Shown here: piece after piece, positions 16,363-25,494 of the stretch | Numbering within the stretch: position 1 is the stretch's first letter | Layout: every line of letters starts with the position of its first letter | Assembly (NCBI GenBank): GCA_964525045.1 | Contig: CAZGFD010000010.1 | Span: 75,133-139,132, forward strand | Length of the DNA: 64,000 bases | Direction of reading: 5' to 3' | Origin: G020348185 sp964525045 | Lineage (GTDB): Bacteria; Nitrospirota; Nitrospiria; Nitrospirales; UBA8639 | Made by a program: the position numbers and the translations under genes | Notes under the pieces: model-generated | What the model was told of the DNA's origin: nothing | The model's input: only the letters and a program-made list of their open reading frames with translations | Databases searched by the model: none

Positions 16363-16398
16363 GACTTTACGAGCCTGCTTGAGTTCGTCCGGGATCAT
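16294..16398 (-). pseudogene. Hybrid lexA 5' fragment at the junction of the two units
   Basis: Starts exactly like the intact gene (MIPDELKQARKVLGLTQEQL) with the full palindrome and promoter upstream, but after AEQLHT it crosses into the antisense of the DUF1579 gene (IRHFVLSV, stop). If transcribed it gives a 34-aa piece of the helix-turn-helix. It is the recombination joint: upstream sequence from the intact lexA locus, downstream sequence from the older fragment at 20997. Confidence 0.8.
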
Positions 16399-16415
16399 GT
16401 AACGAATCGTTACAT
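16397..16415. promoter_or_regulatory. Second copy of the 19-bp lexA operator
   Basis: Identical to the palindrome at 11694-11712, with the same TTGACA 17 bp from TAACGA. It now drives only the 34-aa lexA fragment and could titrate the repressor. Confidence 0.6.
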
Positions 16416-16627
16416 AAAAAAGTACCCTTTGTCAACTCTTTAGAATCCCCTACTCTGAGACTTGGATTGGGCAGGCTACACCCAAACCACATACGAGTGT
16501 ATCAGAAACCATTTTTGGTACCTTGGAATAGGACTATTCTGATCACACCCTGTGCGACCCTGTGCATGTGGAAAAAGAGGAAGGAATGTTTCCCCCCCCT
16601 CTCAGGCTGGAGAGGACTGCGTAAAAT

Positions 16628-16960
16628 TCACCGAATAAATTGAGGATTTACTGATCCCCTTACAAAATCAAGGGAAACCCCGTGCCATGGATTGGAAAGG
16701 ATAAGTAAAAATATGGCGCGTTGAAAGGGGAAAGGCATGACCGGACCAAGCCCGGCAGCCGAAATTTGTCCGAGTTCCTCATCCGAAAGCGGTTTGATTT
16801 TAAGCCCCTTTTCAAAACTTGGAATTGGAGGTTTCTTCTGGACCTGCATTTCTGTTTTTAATAAATCTGGTTCCGACGGCCTTACTCCCTGGGCAACCAC
16901 CAGGGAGGCTTCCAGGATCATTTATCCACTCATCACCGCTGTCAGGATTACCGTCCGCAT
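16628..16960 (-). pseudogene. Exported LSDEEL-motif peptide with nonsense codon (unit 2)
   Basis: Identical to 11925-12257, including the in-frame TAA in the signal peptide. See that entry. Confidence 0.7.
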
Positions 16961-17538
16961 AATCCCCCCCTTTTCTGGAGAATCAGAATTACAATTTGAT
17001 ATGCAGCAAGCACAGTGCCATTTTATATGTGCGCAATACTTTCATGAAAACTGGAATTTTTACCCTTTACACGCCCGATCTTTCCGATTTGAATGATCCC
17101 TTCTATCAATTGAGATACACCTGTTTTCTTTCTGGATACGCTCCCGGGAGTTTTCGTCCATACCGGTGTTTCCCTTCACATATGAGGCTTCGCTCGCGAC
17201 AATCCGAGATTAGAGCAGACCAAGAAAATGGCCTGTGGGTTAAAGAATGAAAATGGGATACTCTATGTGTGAGGAAAGGAAGAAGGAGGGTACAATGACG
17301 GACAGAAGATAATAGGAAGTAGGATTTTTGGTGTGGTAAAAGCCGGTGATTAGGAGTTTCAGTTTCTCTGCCGTAACGTTTCAGGCTTAATCCCCATGTT
17401 CGGTTTCAAATCGTTTGCACTGACAGAAGACACCCGGACTTTACAAGTTGTCGCGCCGCCTGGTAGAAAATCTTCGTAGTGTATGTGTTTCTGAAGGGCC
17501 CGAGGGAATATGCGCTTTTGTCTCTTTTGATATTTTGA
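16961..17538. other. Intergenic region of unit 2 without a supported gene
   Basis: Copy of 12258-12835. No gene seen. Confidence 0.4.
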
Positions 17539-17983
17539 AAATTCATTTTCTCTGCCGTACTTGTTTGGCTTGCTGCCGGACGGGCCTCTTCCGCTATGTT
17601 GGAGGAAGCGGTGGATGAGGGGATTATCTCCGAACATTCGTACGGTTGCCGCCTCGGTTTGTGGGATCACATGGTGAATGGTATGTGGAGATGACACCAA
17701 CACCCTTTATCGTGGATTTATGTGGAAATTCGTTTTCACAGATGGTGTCTTTTTTAACACGGAGTTCGGTCTCGCCGTACACAACGGCGAAAAATAAACC
17801 GATGGCGACCAAAAGAAAGCGTTCGGGTCCAGGGTGCTGTTCAGAGTTCCGATAGAAATTGGGGCAACCTTCGGAACACGCCACCGCATCTCTATTCTTT
17901 CCGATCCTATATCGCATGCCTATCTAGACGATCCCAACCAAAGACTCGATCCCTTGGGGGTGCGCTATGGATTTCAATTTTGA
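17539..17983 (+). pseudogene. Decayed PagL-like lipid A 3-O-deacylase (unit 2)
   Basis: Copy of 12836-13280 with the same missing start, frame change and internal stop, so decay came before the duplication. Confidence 0.6.
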
Positions 17984-18058
17984 TGAAACAACCGTGTGCC
18001 CTTTCCGTATTTGAAAGCGATCCGGAATGGCTGCAATCGTCCCATCGATGGAGGAGGC

Positions 18059-20251
18059 ATGCCGACACTTCTGAAACGAACCCTTCACGCTCTTTTGCTG
18101 GCGGTACTCGTTCTGACCCCGTTATCGGCGGTTTCCGAAACGGTTGCCATCCCCATCTTCATCACCTACCCGCAACTTCGGTTTTTCCTTGTGCAGGAGA
18201 TGTTTAAAGGGCCGGAGAATACGGCCCAATTTGTGCTGGATGACACCGGTTGCGCCTCGGTTACCTACTCGGAACCGCATCTCGCTACCGAAGGCCAATT
18301 GCTCCGCATGGACGTCGCCACCCTTGCGACCATTGGCATCAACACCACCGTCGGCTGCATGACGATTGGTTATTGGAAAGGACGAACCGTTGTCAAAGGC
18401 AAACCGGTAATGGTTGACGGCCAGCGGTTGTCGGCGGAGTTCAGGCTGCAGACGGCCGAGCTCTTCGACCAACAGGGTCATCGGTTCTCCGCCACGCCCG
18501 TCCTGCAGGCATTCGAAAAGCAGTTACATCAGGCGTTGAGCAATCTCAGAATAGATCTGAGTCCCGAGGCAGATCGGTTGAAAGAATGGCTGCCCTCCGT
18601 GCTGCCGCGTTATTCGGCCGACCGATTGTCCCGAATGGTCGACAGCTTGCGAATCGGTCACATTTCGGTGCAGCCCGAAGGTCTGGATGTTGGACTGACC
18701 ATCGACGTCGATAAGATGCCTCAGGAAGGGCCGGAACCGGCACTGAATGCTGTTGAAATGGCGCAGTTGGAACAAACCTACCGCAGCTGGGATGCTTTTC
18801 TGACCTTCGTCGTCAAGCAGGCGGCCGCAGCTACCCAATCGGAGGCCCTTCGTTCCGCTCTGCTGGAAATACTTCTTGATGCGCGTTTCGAAATCAAGGC
18901 CGTTCTCGTTGCAGACGCTCGCAGCGACACCGACCCGGTGAAGAAACTTTTTGTTCGTAGCTGGCAGCGTCTGGAACCGGTGATGCGCGAAATCAGTGTC
19001 CAAGCGCCTGAGCAGAATCCGGTGCCTTTTTTATCGTTTATGACAGCGGCCGACGCCCTCATGGCACTGGAACGGCTCGGTCCCGGAGTCGGTTTGGACA
19101 TTTCTATTGACGGGCTGCGACGTCTGGCCCGCTTGCTCCAAGACAATCCAAGCCTCGATCCGCTGCAATTTTTGCACGCAATCGATCCGAAGCTTCAAAA
19201 CCTTTTCCATTTTGGAATTCCGGAAGATACCGGTCCGCCCGAACAACCGCAGGGTTTCGATCTGCAGCTGGTCCCGTCGGCTTTTGCGGCCACTTCGATG
19301 GATCGACTGAATCGCTGGGTTCCGACCGCCGACGAACTGGAACCCTATGTGCATGAGATTCGCCTTCTCTTGCTGAAGGAGGCTGATGCCCGAATTCGGT
19401 CATCAAAAATCACCGGCGAGCACGCCCGTGTTTTCCGCAAATTGATGCTTGCTGCTGCCTGGCAGGAAAGCTGCTGGCGTCAGTACGTTGTGCGGAAAAA
19501 GAAAATCGTACCGCTTGTTTCAAAGTCCGGGGACATTGGTTTGTTGCAGATCAACGAAACGGTTTGGCGCGGATTCTATTCCCGCAACAAGCTGCGGTGG
19601 GATATCACTTACAACGCCCGGGCCGGAGGCGAAATCCTGTCCAAGTTCATGGTCGATTACGCATTGAAACAGCAGGAGCATAAAAAGGCCGGCGGCCTGT
19701 CCAACCTGGCCCGGGCATCATACAGTGCATACAATGGTGGACCGTCTAAAGTGAACCGCTACCGCAGCAAGGGAATTCCGGCCGCGCAGAAAAAAATCGA
19801 CGCTTCTTTCTGGGCAAAATATCAGCAGGTCAATCGAGGCCGCGAACTGGTCGTCTTGGAATGTTTAGGTGGTAAGGTGCCGGTCTTAGAGGCGGATGGG
19901 CCATTAAAGAACCCCGGGAGTGAAGCGTCTGGGGCAAAGCCTTTGGCAGGGCCCGAAAAACTGACGCACATCGAAAACTGTCGTTGGATCAGAAAACAAA
20001 ACCCCAAACACATCACCCTTCAGTTGGCGGCGATGAGCAGCGAACAGGCGATAAAAGACCTGGTCGAGAAACAATCCCAACCAGGTACCTATGCCTTTTG
20101 TCGAATCAAACAAAAAAATCAGACCGTGTATATCGCCGTGTACGGCAGGTTTTCGAACCGTGCCGATGCCCAGAAAGCCGCAGCTCGTTTTACTTCATGG
20201 AAACCCTGGCTCCGAGAATTCGGCAGCATTCAAAAGGAAATGGCAAAATAA
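18059..20251 (+). CDS. Exported lytic transglycosylase with SPOR domain (unit 2)
   Basis: Predicted 730-aa protein identical to the one at 13356-15548, with the same ribosome-binding site, catalytic Glu470 in WQESCWRQ and SPOR domain. It is the only apparently intact gene in the duplicated unit, so any selective effect of the duplication would come from its dosage. Confidence 0.88.
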   Translation: MPTLLKRTLHALLLAVLVLTPLSAVSETVAIPIFITYPQLRFFLVQEMFKGPENTAQFVLDDTGCASVTYSEPHLATEGQLLRMDVATLATIGINTTVGCMTIGYWKGRTVVKGKPVMVDGQRLSAEFRLQTAELFDQQGHRFSATPVLQAFEKQLHQALSNLRIDLSPEADRLKEWLPSVLPRYSADRLSRMVDSLRIGHISVQPEGLDVGLTIDVDKMPQEGPEPALNAVEMAQLEQTYRSWDAFLTFVVKQAAAATQSEALRSALLEILLDARFEIKAVLVADARSDTDPVKKLFVRSWQRLEPVMREISVQAPEQNPVPFLSFMTAADALMALERLGPGVGLDISIDGLRRLARLLQDNPSLDPLQFLHAIDPKLQNLFHFGIPEDTGPPEQPQGFDLQLVPSAFAATSMDRLNRWVPTADELEPYVHEIRLLLLKEADARIRSSKITGEHARVFRKLMLAAAWQESCWRQYVVRKKKIVPLVSKSGDIGLLQINETVWRGFYSRNKLRWDITYNARAGGEILSKFMVDYALKQQEHKKAGGLSNLARASYSAYNGGPSKVNRYRSKGIPAAQKKIDASFWAKYQQVNRGRELVVLECLGGKVPVLEADGPLKNPGSEASGAKPLAGPEKLTHIENCRWIRKQNPKHITLQLAAMSSEQAIKDLVEKQSQPGTYAFCRIKQKNQTVYIAVYGRFSNRADAQKAAARFTSWKPWLREFGSIQKEMAK

Positions 20252-20279
20252 TCGCAAGAGAGATCTAAGTTTTTGTGAG

Positions 20280-20315
20280 GATTTGAAAAAAAAGGTATTC
20301 AAATCGTGTTTTTTT
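20280..20315 (+). terminator. Intrinsic terminator after the transglycosylase (unit 2)
   Basis: Copy of the hairpin and T-run at 15577-15612. Confidence 0.65.
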
Positions 20316-20556
20316 GAACCACGAGATCCCTTTTAGAGTTCGAAGGACCTTCCAATCCCCATCATCGAATAGGCAAAACTAAGGAAATTATCAAAACGAT
20401 CAATAAAATATAGCAGTTTGGTTTTTTTCACAATTTTCTTTATGGAAAGAAGCTTGCTCGATTTACGAAGGTCGTATTACCCTTGCAAGGGTTGGGGAAG
20501 AATTGTTGGGATGAGAGTGGTCTTATCAAAACAGCATTAACCGCAGGGAGGTATCA

Positions 20557-21065
20557 ATGCGTTTCACCTTAATAATCATGACGTATTTATTGGCGATCCT
20601 CATCACTGGTCCGGTACTGGCGGATGCGAAACATTCAGCAAAACAGATGGACATGGAGGCCATGATGGAGGCTTACAAAAATTGACTATGCCTGGTGAGC
20701 CTCATAAATTATTCGCAAGTTTGGCGGGCAGTTGGACGACTCACAACAAAGAATGGATGGAGCCCGGGAAACCACCCAAAGAAACGACCGGATCCGCGGA
20801 AATGAAAATGTTACTGGGGGTCCGCTTTCTACAACAGGAGTTCACGGGCCAAATGATGGGGGCACCTTTCTCCGGAATCGGGATTGACGCCTATGACCAC
20901 CTACCAAAAAAATATGTCACGATCTGGATGGATACCATGGGAACCGGAATTTTCATCATGGAAGGGGACGCCAGCCCTGATGACAAGACCATTACTTTAC
21001 ACGGACAGCACGAAATGCCGGATTGTGTGCAATTGTTCGGCGAGTTGTTCCTGGGTCAATTCTAG
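20557..21065 (+). pseudogene. DUF1579 exported protein, frameshifted and truncated (unit 2)
   Basis: Same signal peptide, same frameshift in the A-run and same truncation as at 15854. It differs from unit 1 by Asp for Gly (SPDDKT against SPDGKT) and in the last residues, which are encoded opposite the diverged lexA fragment. This is probably the ancestral joint between the DUF1579 gene and that fragment. Confidence 0.75.
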
Positions 21066-21101
21066 GACTTGATGAGCCTGCTTGAGTTCGTCCGGGATCA
21101 T
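20997..21101 (-). pseudogene. Diverged lexA 5' fragment, older copy
   Basis: Minus strand MIPDELKQAHQVLELTQEQL then AEQLHTIRHFVLSV and stop. It has several substitutions against the intact gene (AHQVLE for ARKVLG), and its palindrome is damaged: the left arm ATGTAACGA is kept, the right arm reads TCGTTTTAT. It shows that a second lexA locus existed before the 4.7-kb duplication and offered the homology for it. Confidence 0.75.
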
Positions 21102-21373
21102 GTAACGAATCGTTTTATATAAGAGCCAACCTTGTCAACTCCCAATTGGGGAACCCTGGCAGAAGCCGATAGGATTAGGTTGCTCGACGAGGGTCTTGAT
21201 GGTCAGCGAGGGAGGTCTTTCGCCCGATTGTAGACGAGGCCATAGACTTGCCGATTCTGGCTGACCCCCTACAGGACGATTTGAATAGTGCTGTCACCGA
21301 TCGTGTGCGAATTGGGTGGACATGGCGGAACTAAGATCGTTTGATTAAATCCAACGGTTCACGGTACCCTCGT
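21102..21373. other. Gap with possible decayed coding sequence
   Basis: On the minus strand, fragments such as QNRQVYGLVYNRAKDLP read like protein, interrupted by stops. No family was recognised. By position it corresponds to the 230-bp lexA upstream region at 11696-11924. Confidence 0.3.
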
Positions 21374-21727
21374 TTATGGACTTATAGTGAGAAAAATTTG
21401 ATTCTGTTGCACTACAATCCCGCTCGTAAGCCCCCCGGGTTGTTTATTAATAATATGAGACTGGAGAAGGATCGGACCGAAAACAAAGGACGGTAGCATA
21501 TAGACTATTGGTCCAACGCCTCCCGCAGTAATCTGCTCAAGTTCCTCATCTGAAAGCGGTTTGAGATTAAGTCTCTCCTCGAAGGTCGATACCGAGGGCT
21601 TCTGCACAACCTTTCCCTGAAGTTTTGCTGAAAACTCTCCAGAGTGCCCGGTTTCTTGGGCCCACACAACGGATCCTCCCAGGATCAGGAATCCACTTAT
21701 CACTGCTGTAAGAATATGTTTCCGCAT
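21374..21727 (-). CDS. Exported small protein with LSDEELEQITAGG motif
   Basis: A 117-aa protein. The ATG at 21727 follows AAGGAGGTGTAGG and starts a Sec signal peptide (MRKHILTAVISGFLILGGSVVWAQ). About residues 55-70 hold LKPLSDEELEQITAGG, which looks like the leader motif of double-glycine-type peptide precursors (LSDEELxxVAGG). It is followed by a hydrophobic segment, VGPIVYMLPSFVFGPILL, and a polar tail. Having both a Sec signal and this motif is odd. It may simply be a conserved motif of small exported proteins. Two nonsense-mutated paralogues lie in the duplicated units. No maturation or transport gene is adjacent. Confidence 0.7.
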   Translation of the reverse strand: MRKHILTAVISGFLILGGSVVWAQETGHSGEFSAKLQGKVVQKPSVSTFEERLNLKPLSDEELEQITAGGVGPIVYMLPSFVFGPILLQSHIINKQPGGLTSGIVVQQNQIFLTISP

Positions 21728-22250
21728 CCTACACCTCCTTAGCAGGAGTACTGGCTGTAGATTTCTTGTACTATTCAATAGGTAGCAAGGATAGTGCCAT
21801 ATGGATACAATGCCAATTTTTCATAAAAAACCAAGCCTTACGACGCCTAATAAACTCCTGCCCTCTCTTTTGAATCATTTCATCTATCTATTCAGATACA
21901 TTTATTATCTTTTTGTTGACACTCCGGAGCTTTCACGCAATGCCCACATTCCGCCTCAACATACCAAAGCCGCTCCGACATAAATCGTCGGAAAGGGCAA
22001 TCCTAAGAACGCCTATCAGATTAAGAGGCGCGGTTTACTGCAAACGAAGGTTAGGGTGAGTTGATAAACTCCTAGCCCGGGACTTCTTAGGAAGGAATTT
22101 CCGGCGGGGTCCGGTGGGTGTCAAGGCACATACACACCCGTGGTAAAGAGAAATTTTAAGAAGAAATATCCAAGAGCATTGGGGCAGGAAAAATTGGGCT
22201 TGGTTCTTCCAAGCCAATTTCAAAATCTGACAATCTGTTGATTGATCGAA
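21728..22250. other. Intergenic region, no gene recognised
   Basis: About 520 bp, AT-rich at its left. Short frames lack ribosome-binding sites. Confidence 0.4.
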
Positions 22251-23111
22251 TCAGGGAAAAGGCGAATCATTGGTTCTCCGGTGCAATTCGGCGGTTCTTT
22301 TGGGTTTTTCAATTGCGTCATACTGCAAATTCGCATTGACGTTGATGAATCGATATATCCTTCGGGAATTCAACGAAAGGGTCGTATCGAGCACCAGTTC
22401 GATACCCTCGGCAAACTGCCCGTTATTGATTTCATGGATAATTCTCGCTTCGCCAGTAAAAATGCTCCCAAAGTTGATTTCGGGTTCATCAAAATACACC
22501 ACGCACCCATTCGGAAGGTAGGGGATGATCCGTTCAAATACGGATTTTGCAGAAGTGTAAAAGTCACAATCAATCCATACGAGGATCGGTAGGGATTCCC
22601 GGAGGGTGAACAGAAATTCATTAGTTAGCGTCCGGTCGAAAAGTCCACGATGGAATTGGAAATTAGAGTATCGGGAAGCGCAATAAGCTTTCAAATGATC
22701 AAAGTCGGTTTTGAATTGCCCTTCAAAATAATTATCACCAGTAATCAAATCAGCGTCTCTTTTATCCTCTGTCTTTGGCAGGCCCTCAAAAGTGTCAAAT
22801 CCATGCACCATTACCCTATCCGCACACCTCATGTATCGGGTTGCATAGAGCATTTTTGTGAACGCATAGCCATCGGCCACACCAAATTCCAGGATACTGA
22901 AGTTGCCCCTATATTGGTGAATAAATTCCTTCAGAACCTCATAAACATGTTCCATTCGATAGAAGCTGTTAAGAAGGTTGCGCAGTATCTTTCGTGGACG
23001 ATGAATCAGGTTCAAAAACACCAACGTTTTGAGGTAATTTCCGGGTATGACGAATGACATGGCTCGCAGGATTCGGATTAAGACGGGTTTTTTATTTCTG
23101 TTGCCTTGCAT
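22251..23111 (-). CDS. TylF/macrocin-O-methyltransferase-like SAM-dependent methyltransferase
   Basis: A 286-aa class I methyltransferase-like protein. The SAM-binding loop is FSILEFGVADGYAFTKML (about residues 72-89). GFDTFEGLPKTED matches the TylF family, and the acidic metal/active-site strand is ILVWIDCDFYTSAKSVFERI with YFDEPEINFGS after it. TylF enzymes methylate sugar or peptide-linked hydroxyls; without neighbouring glycan genes the substrate is unknown. The N-terminus is basic with a hydrophobic stretch (MSFVIPGNYLKTLVFLNLI), perhaps membrane-associated. It stands alone between gaps of 523 and 645 bp, which could indicate an acquired gene. Confidence 0.75.
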   Translation of the reverse strand: MQGNRNKKPVLIRILRAMSFVIPGNYLKTLVFLNLIHRPRKILRNLLNSFYRMEHVYEVLKEFIHQYRGNFSILEFGVADGYAFTKMLYATRYMRCADRVMVHGFDTFEGLPKTEDKRDADLITGDNYFEGQFKTDFDHLKAYCASRYSNFQFHRGLFDRTLTNEFLFTLRESLPILVWIDCDFYTSAKSVFERIIPYLPNGCVVYFDEPEINFGSIFTGEARIIHEINNGQFAEGIELVLDTTLSLNSRRIYRFINVNANLQYDAIEKPKRTAELHRRTNDSPFP

Positions 23112-23756
23112 CGGGGATTTGGGAGTCTGGTTATTTGAATTTTATTCAGCAATTCATCGGAATCCCAGCTTTTCCTTTGACTGGTTGGTACCAACAAGTG
23201 GAGTTATGGGGAGACAGGCCACGCGTCGGCAATAGATAGGAGGCTTTCCACCCACAGATACACCAGATTCCTGAGTAAAATTGCATCTTGAAATGTTTTC
23301 AGAATACTTTGTAACCAGAGCAGAAAACAATTTGATGGTATTGTCGCTCTGCCTCTAAATATTAAGCCGCTATCTTGCCTAGTTCAACTGTTTTTGGAGT
23401 GATAAGACTTTCTCCTTAATTTTGGGTTGGTCATCGAGAACGAATTGCCTACTTCCCCGCTGGGTAAATTTGGGTGTCAGATAATTGAGACTTTTTTGGT
23501 ATCGCGTTTCGTGGTAGCAGTTGGAGGGGTCGCTTCTTGATCTTATATAATACTTATTTTGAAGTGTTTGCCCTATGGCCGCATCTCGAGGACAGAGCCT
23601 CTTTGGACCTTACTCTAGGTTTATACTGTTTGGGTTGATCTGGGAGAGGGGCGGTTCGTGAACCTGTTCAATACCCGTGGTGAAATTTTTGGCACCAACG
23701 TTGGCACCAATCAGGAAAAGACAAATCTACCGGACCTACAAGTTCTTGAAAATAAC
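23112..23756. other. Intergenic region before tRNA-Thr
   Basis: No gene is supported. At about 23690-23713 there are two direct copies of TTGGCACCAA(C/T). The plus-strand frame over the tRNA is the translated tRNA, not a protein. No integrase gene is present, so an attachment site cannot be claimed. Confidence 0.4.
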
Positions 23757-23831
23757 TGGAGCCGGCGAGTGGGATTGAACCACCGACCTGCTGATTACGA
23801 ATCAGCTGCTCTACCACTGAGCTACGCCGGC
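23757..23831 (-). tRNA. tRNA-Thr (anticodon CGT)
   Basis: A 75-nt cloverleaf on the minus strand: acceptor GCCGGCG pairs with CGCCGGC, D arm GCTC/GAGC, anticodon stem GCTGA/TCAGC with loop TTCGTAA (CGT reads ACG), T arm GGTGG/CCACT with TTCAATC, and an encoded CCA. Confidence 0.95.
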
Positions 23832-24082
23832 TTGCGAGGTTATGAAAAGCGGGACTTAGGCAGTAAGAATTCTGTTTCCCTTGTGAGGAGGCTGATCCAG
23901 CATTTTGTAAAAGTTATACCTTTACGAGAAAGACCCGTCAACTTTCCATAGGAATTTTCTGGAAAATCAGGGAAATGCTCCTGGTGGCCCAAACAGAACG
24001 CTATTGACAACATCGGGAAAGTAGCCTACTTTTCTTTAGTTTAATGCAGTTTTTCATTTCGCTGTAAAAAGGAGATTGAGGC

Positions 24083-24544
24083 TTGCGTGTTCTTTCCCTA
24101 GGAGGGCTCCTTATTGTTTGGTGTCTTCATTCTCTCACGCCAGCCTGGGGAGCCCAGGAATTATTGGCTATTGCGCTATCATCTCAAGTCCGAAACCGAC
24201 AACCGGTGAAACCCTTTTCTCCTCCGGCACGTTGTGAAAAAGATCAGGAGGGGAAGGATTCGATTCCCATTGTTCAAGTTCCGAGAACCCGGAAAGTTTA
24301 CTTCTGGACCCGACTTGCGTCGACCTCATGGGTCAAGGTCCGGCATTCCTGGCATCACGAAATAAATGGTCGGTGGAAAGTGGAATCGTTCGTCGATTTA
24401 AAGGTAGGCCGATCAGGAAGCTATCGGACATGGAGTAGGAGAACCATGGCTCCGCAGCGGGATGTGGGGAATTGGATGATTGTTGTATCCCTCTCTAACG
24501 ATCCCGATCGTATCCTGTGCATTAGTCGGTTTGTGGTGAAGTAA
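24083..24544 (+). CDS. DUF2914-domain exported protein
   Basis: A 153-aa protein starting at TTG 24083, eight nt after GGAG, with a signal peptide (LGGLLIVWCLHSLTPAWG). The C-terminal 80 residues are DUF2914: VYFWTRL, VRHSWHHEINGRWKVES, VGRSGSYRTWSRR and a final GNWMIVVSLSNDPDRIL. DUF2914 is a beta-rich domain of unknown biochemical role in envelope proteins. It lies 64 bp upstream of the prenyltransferase gene on the same strand and may be cotranscribed. Confidence 0.8.
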   Translation: MRVLSLGGLLIVWCLHSLTPAWGAQELLAIALSSQVRNRQPVKPFSPPARCEKDQEGKDSIPIVQVPRTRKVYFWTRLASTSWVKVRHSWHHEINGRWKVESFVDLKVGRSGSYRTWSRRTMAPQRDVGNWMIVVSLSNDPDRILCISRFVVK

Positions 24545-24608
24545 GTGTTTTTACCATTTTCCTGGACAATATAAACACCTGAAAGGGTTGGTGTTGTAAT
24601 TAATACCT

Positions 24609-25481
24609 ATGCCTTTCCCCTCTCCCCAACCCTCCCCTGCCAATTCAATTGCTCATCTCATTCGACTATCAAATCAAACGGGGACTCTCCTCTTATTATT
24701 CCCTTCCTTGTGGGCATTAATCTTGGCATCGAACGGGACTCCTGAATTGACGCTTATTGTCGTATTTACCCTCGGAGCGTTTTGCATGCGATCGGCGGGG
24801 GTCGTCATGAATGATTTGGCAGACCGATCTATCGATCGCCAGGTCAACCGTACACAACATCGCCCGTTGGCGAGTGGGGCCTTATCGCGGACTCAGGGAT
24901 TTTTCGTGGCTCTCCTGTTTTTGTCCCTTTCCCTTGGCTTACTCACCTTTTTGAACCCCCTGGCTATCGCCCTCAGCCCTATCGCCTTTCTTCTGGCTGC
25001 CATCTACCCGTTTTCGAAACGGGTCATTCATATTCCTCAACTGGTGCTGGGAATTGCGTTCGGATGGGGAGCTGTGATGGCCTGGGCAGCGGTCCGTCAC
25101 CAACTTGAAAGTACCACGTGGCTGGTTTTCGCTGCGACCGTCTGTTGGGCTATTGCCTATGACACCATATATGCCCTGCAGGATCGAGACGATGATATTC
25201 GAGTTGGCGTAAAATCGTCGGCTATTTTATTTGGATCCTACACCTGGCTCGGCGTGGCAATCGCCTCCGCCTTAATGTTGTTATGTTTAGGAGGAGCTGG
25301 GTGGATTCTGAAGCTCGCACCTATTTTTTATGTGATATTAATTGTCACCGGTGGATTTTTCATCCACCAAATCGTTCGATTGAGAAAGAATGTCAATCCC
25401 ACGGAGTCCTTTTCCATGTTCAAACAACATGTGTGGGTGGGATTGGTTATTCTAGGCGGGATGTGGTTGGGATGTGTTTGA
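24609..25481 (+). CDS. ubiA: UbiA-family polyprenyltransferase (4-hydroxybenzoate-type)
   Basis: A 290-aa integral membrane prenyltransferase. Two Asp-rich motifs bind the Mg-diphosphate: NDLADRSIDRQVNRTQHRP (about residues 74-92) and YALQDRDDD. LIRLSNQTGTLLLLFPSLWAL and GAFCMRSAGVVMND match UbiA closely. UbiA attaches a polyprenyl tail to 4-hydroxybenzoate in ubiquinone synthesis. Organisms that make menaquinone by the futalosine route carry the related MqnP, which this could be if, as expected for Nitrospirota, the quinone is menaquinone. The stop lies only 13 bp from the stop of the convergent respiratory operon. Confidence 0.85.
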   Translation: MPFPSPQPSPANSIAHLIRLSNQTGTLLLLFPSLWALILASNGTPELTLIVVFTLGAFCMRSAGVVMNDLADRSIDRQVNRTQHRPLASGALSRTQGFFVALLFLSLSLGLLTFLNPLAIALSPIAFLLAAIYPFSKRVIHIPQLVLGIAFGWGAVMAWAAVRHQLESTTWLVFAATVCWAIAYDTIYALQDRDDDIRVGVKSSAILFGSYTWLGVAIASALMLLCLGGAGWILKLAPIFYVILIVTGGFFIHQIVRLRKNVNPTESFSMFKQHVWVGLVILGGMWLGCV

Positions 25482-25494
25482 CGAAATTGAAGTA

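Larger units (their letters stand above)
16320..21022. repeat. Tandem duplication, unit 2 (4703 bp)
   Basis: Second copy of 11617-16319, directly adjacent and in the same orientation. Differences noticed are one base at 20983 and those at the right boundary where the diverged lexA fragment begins. Confidence 0.93.

Noticed and set aside
23690..23831. Possible phage attachment site at tRNA-Thr
   Set aside because: Direct repeats of about 10 nt lie nearby, but no integrase, no repeat of the tRNA end and no phage gene were found.
23658..23951. 97-codon plus-strand frame over tRNA-Thr
   Set aside because: It is the conceptual translation of the tRNA antisense, a known false gene type.
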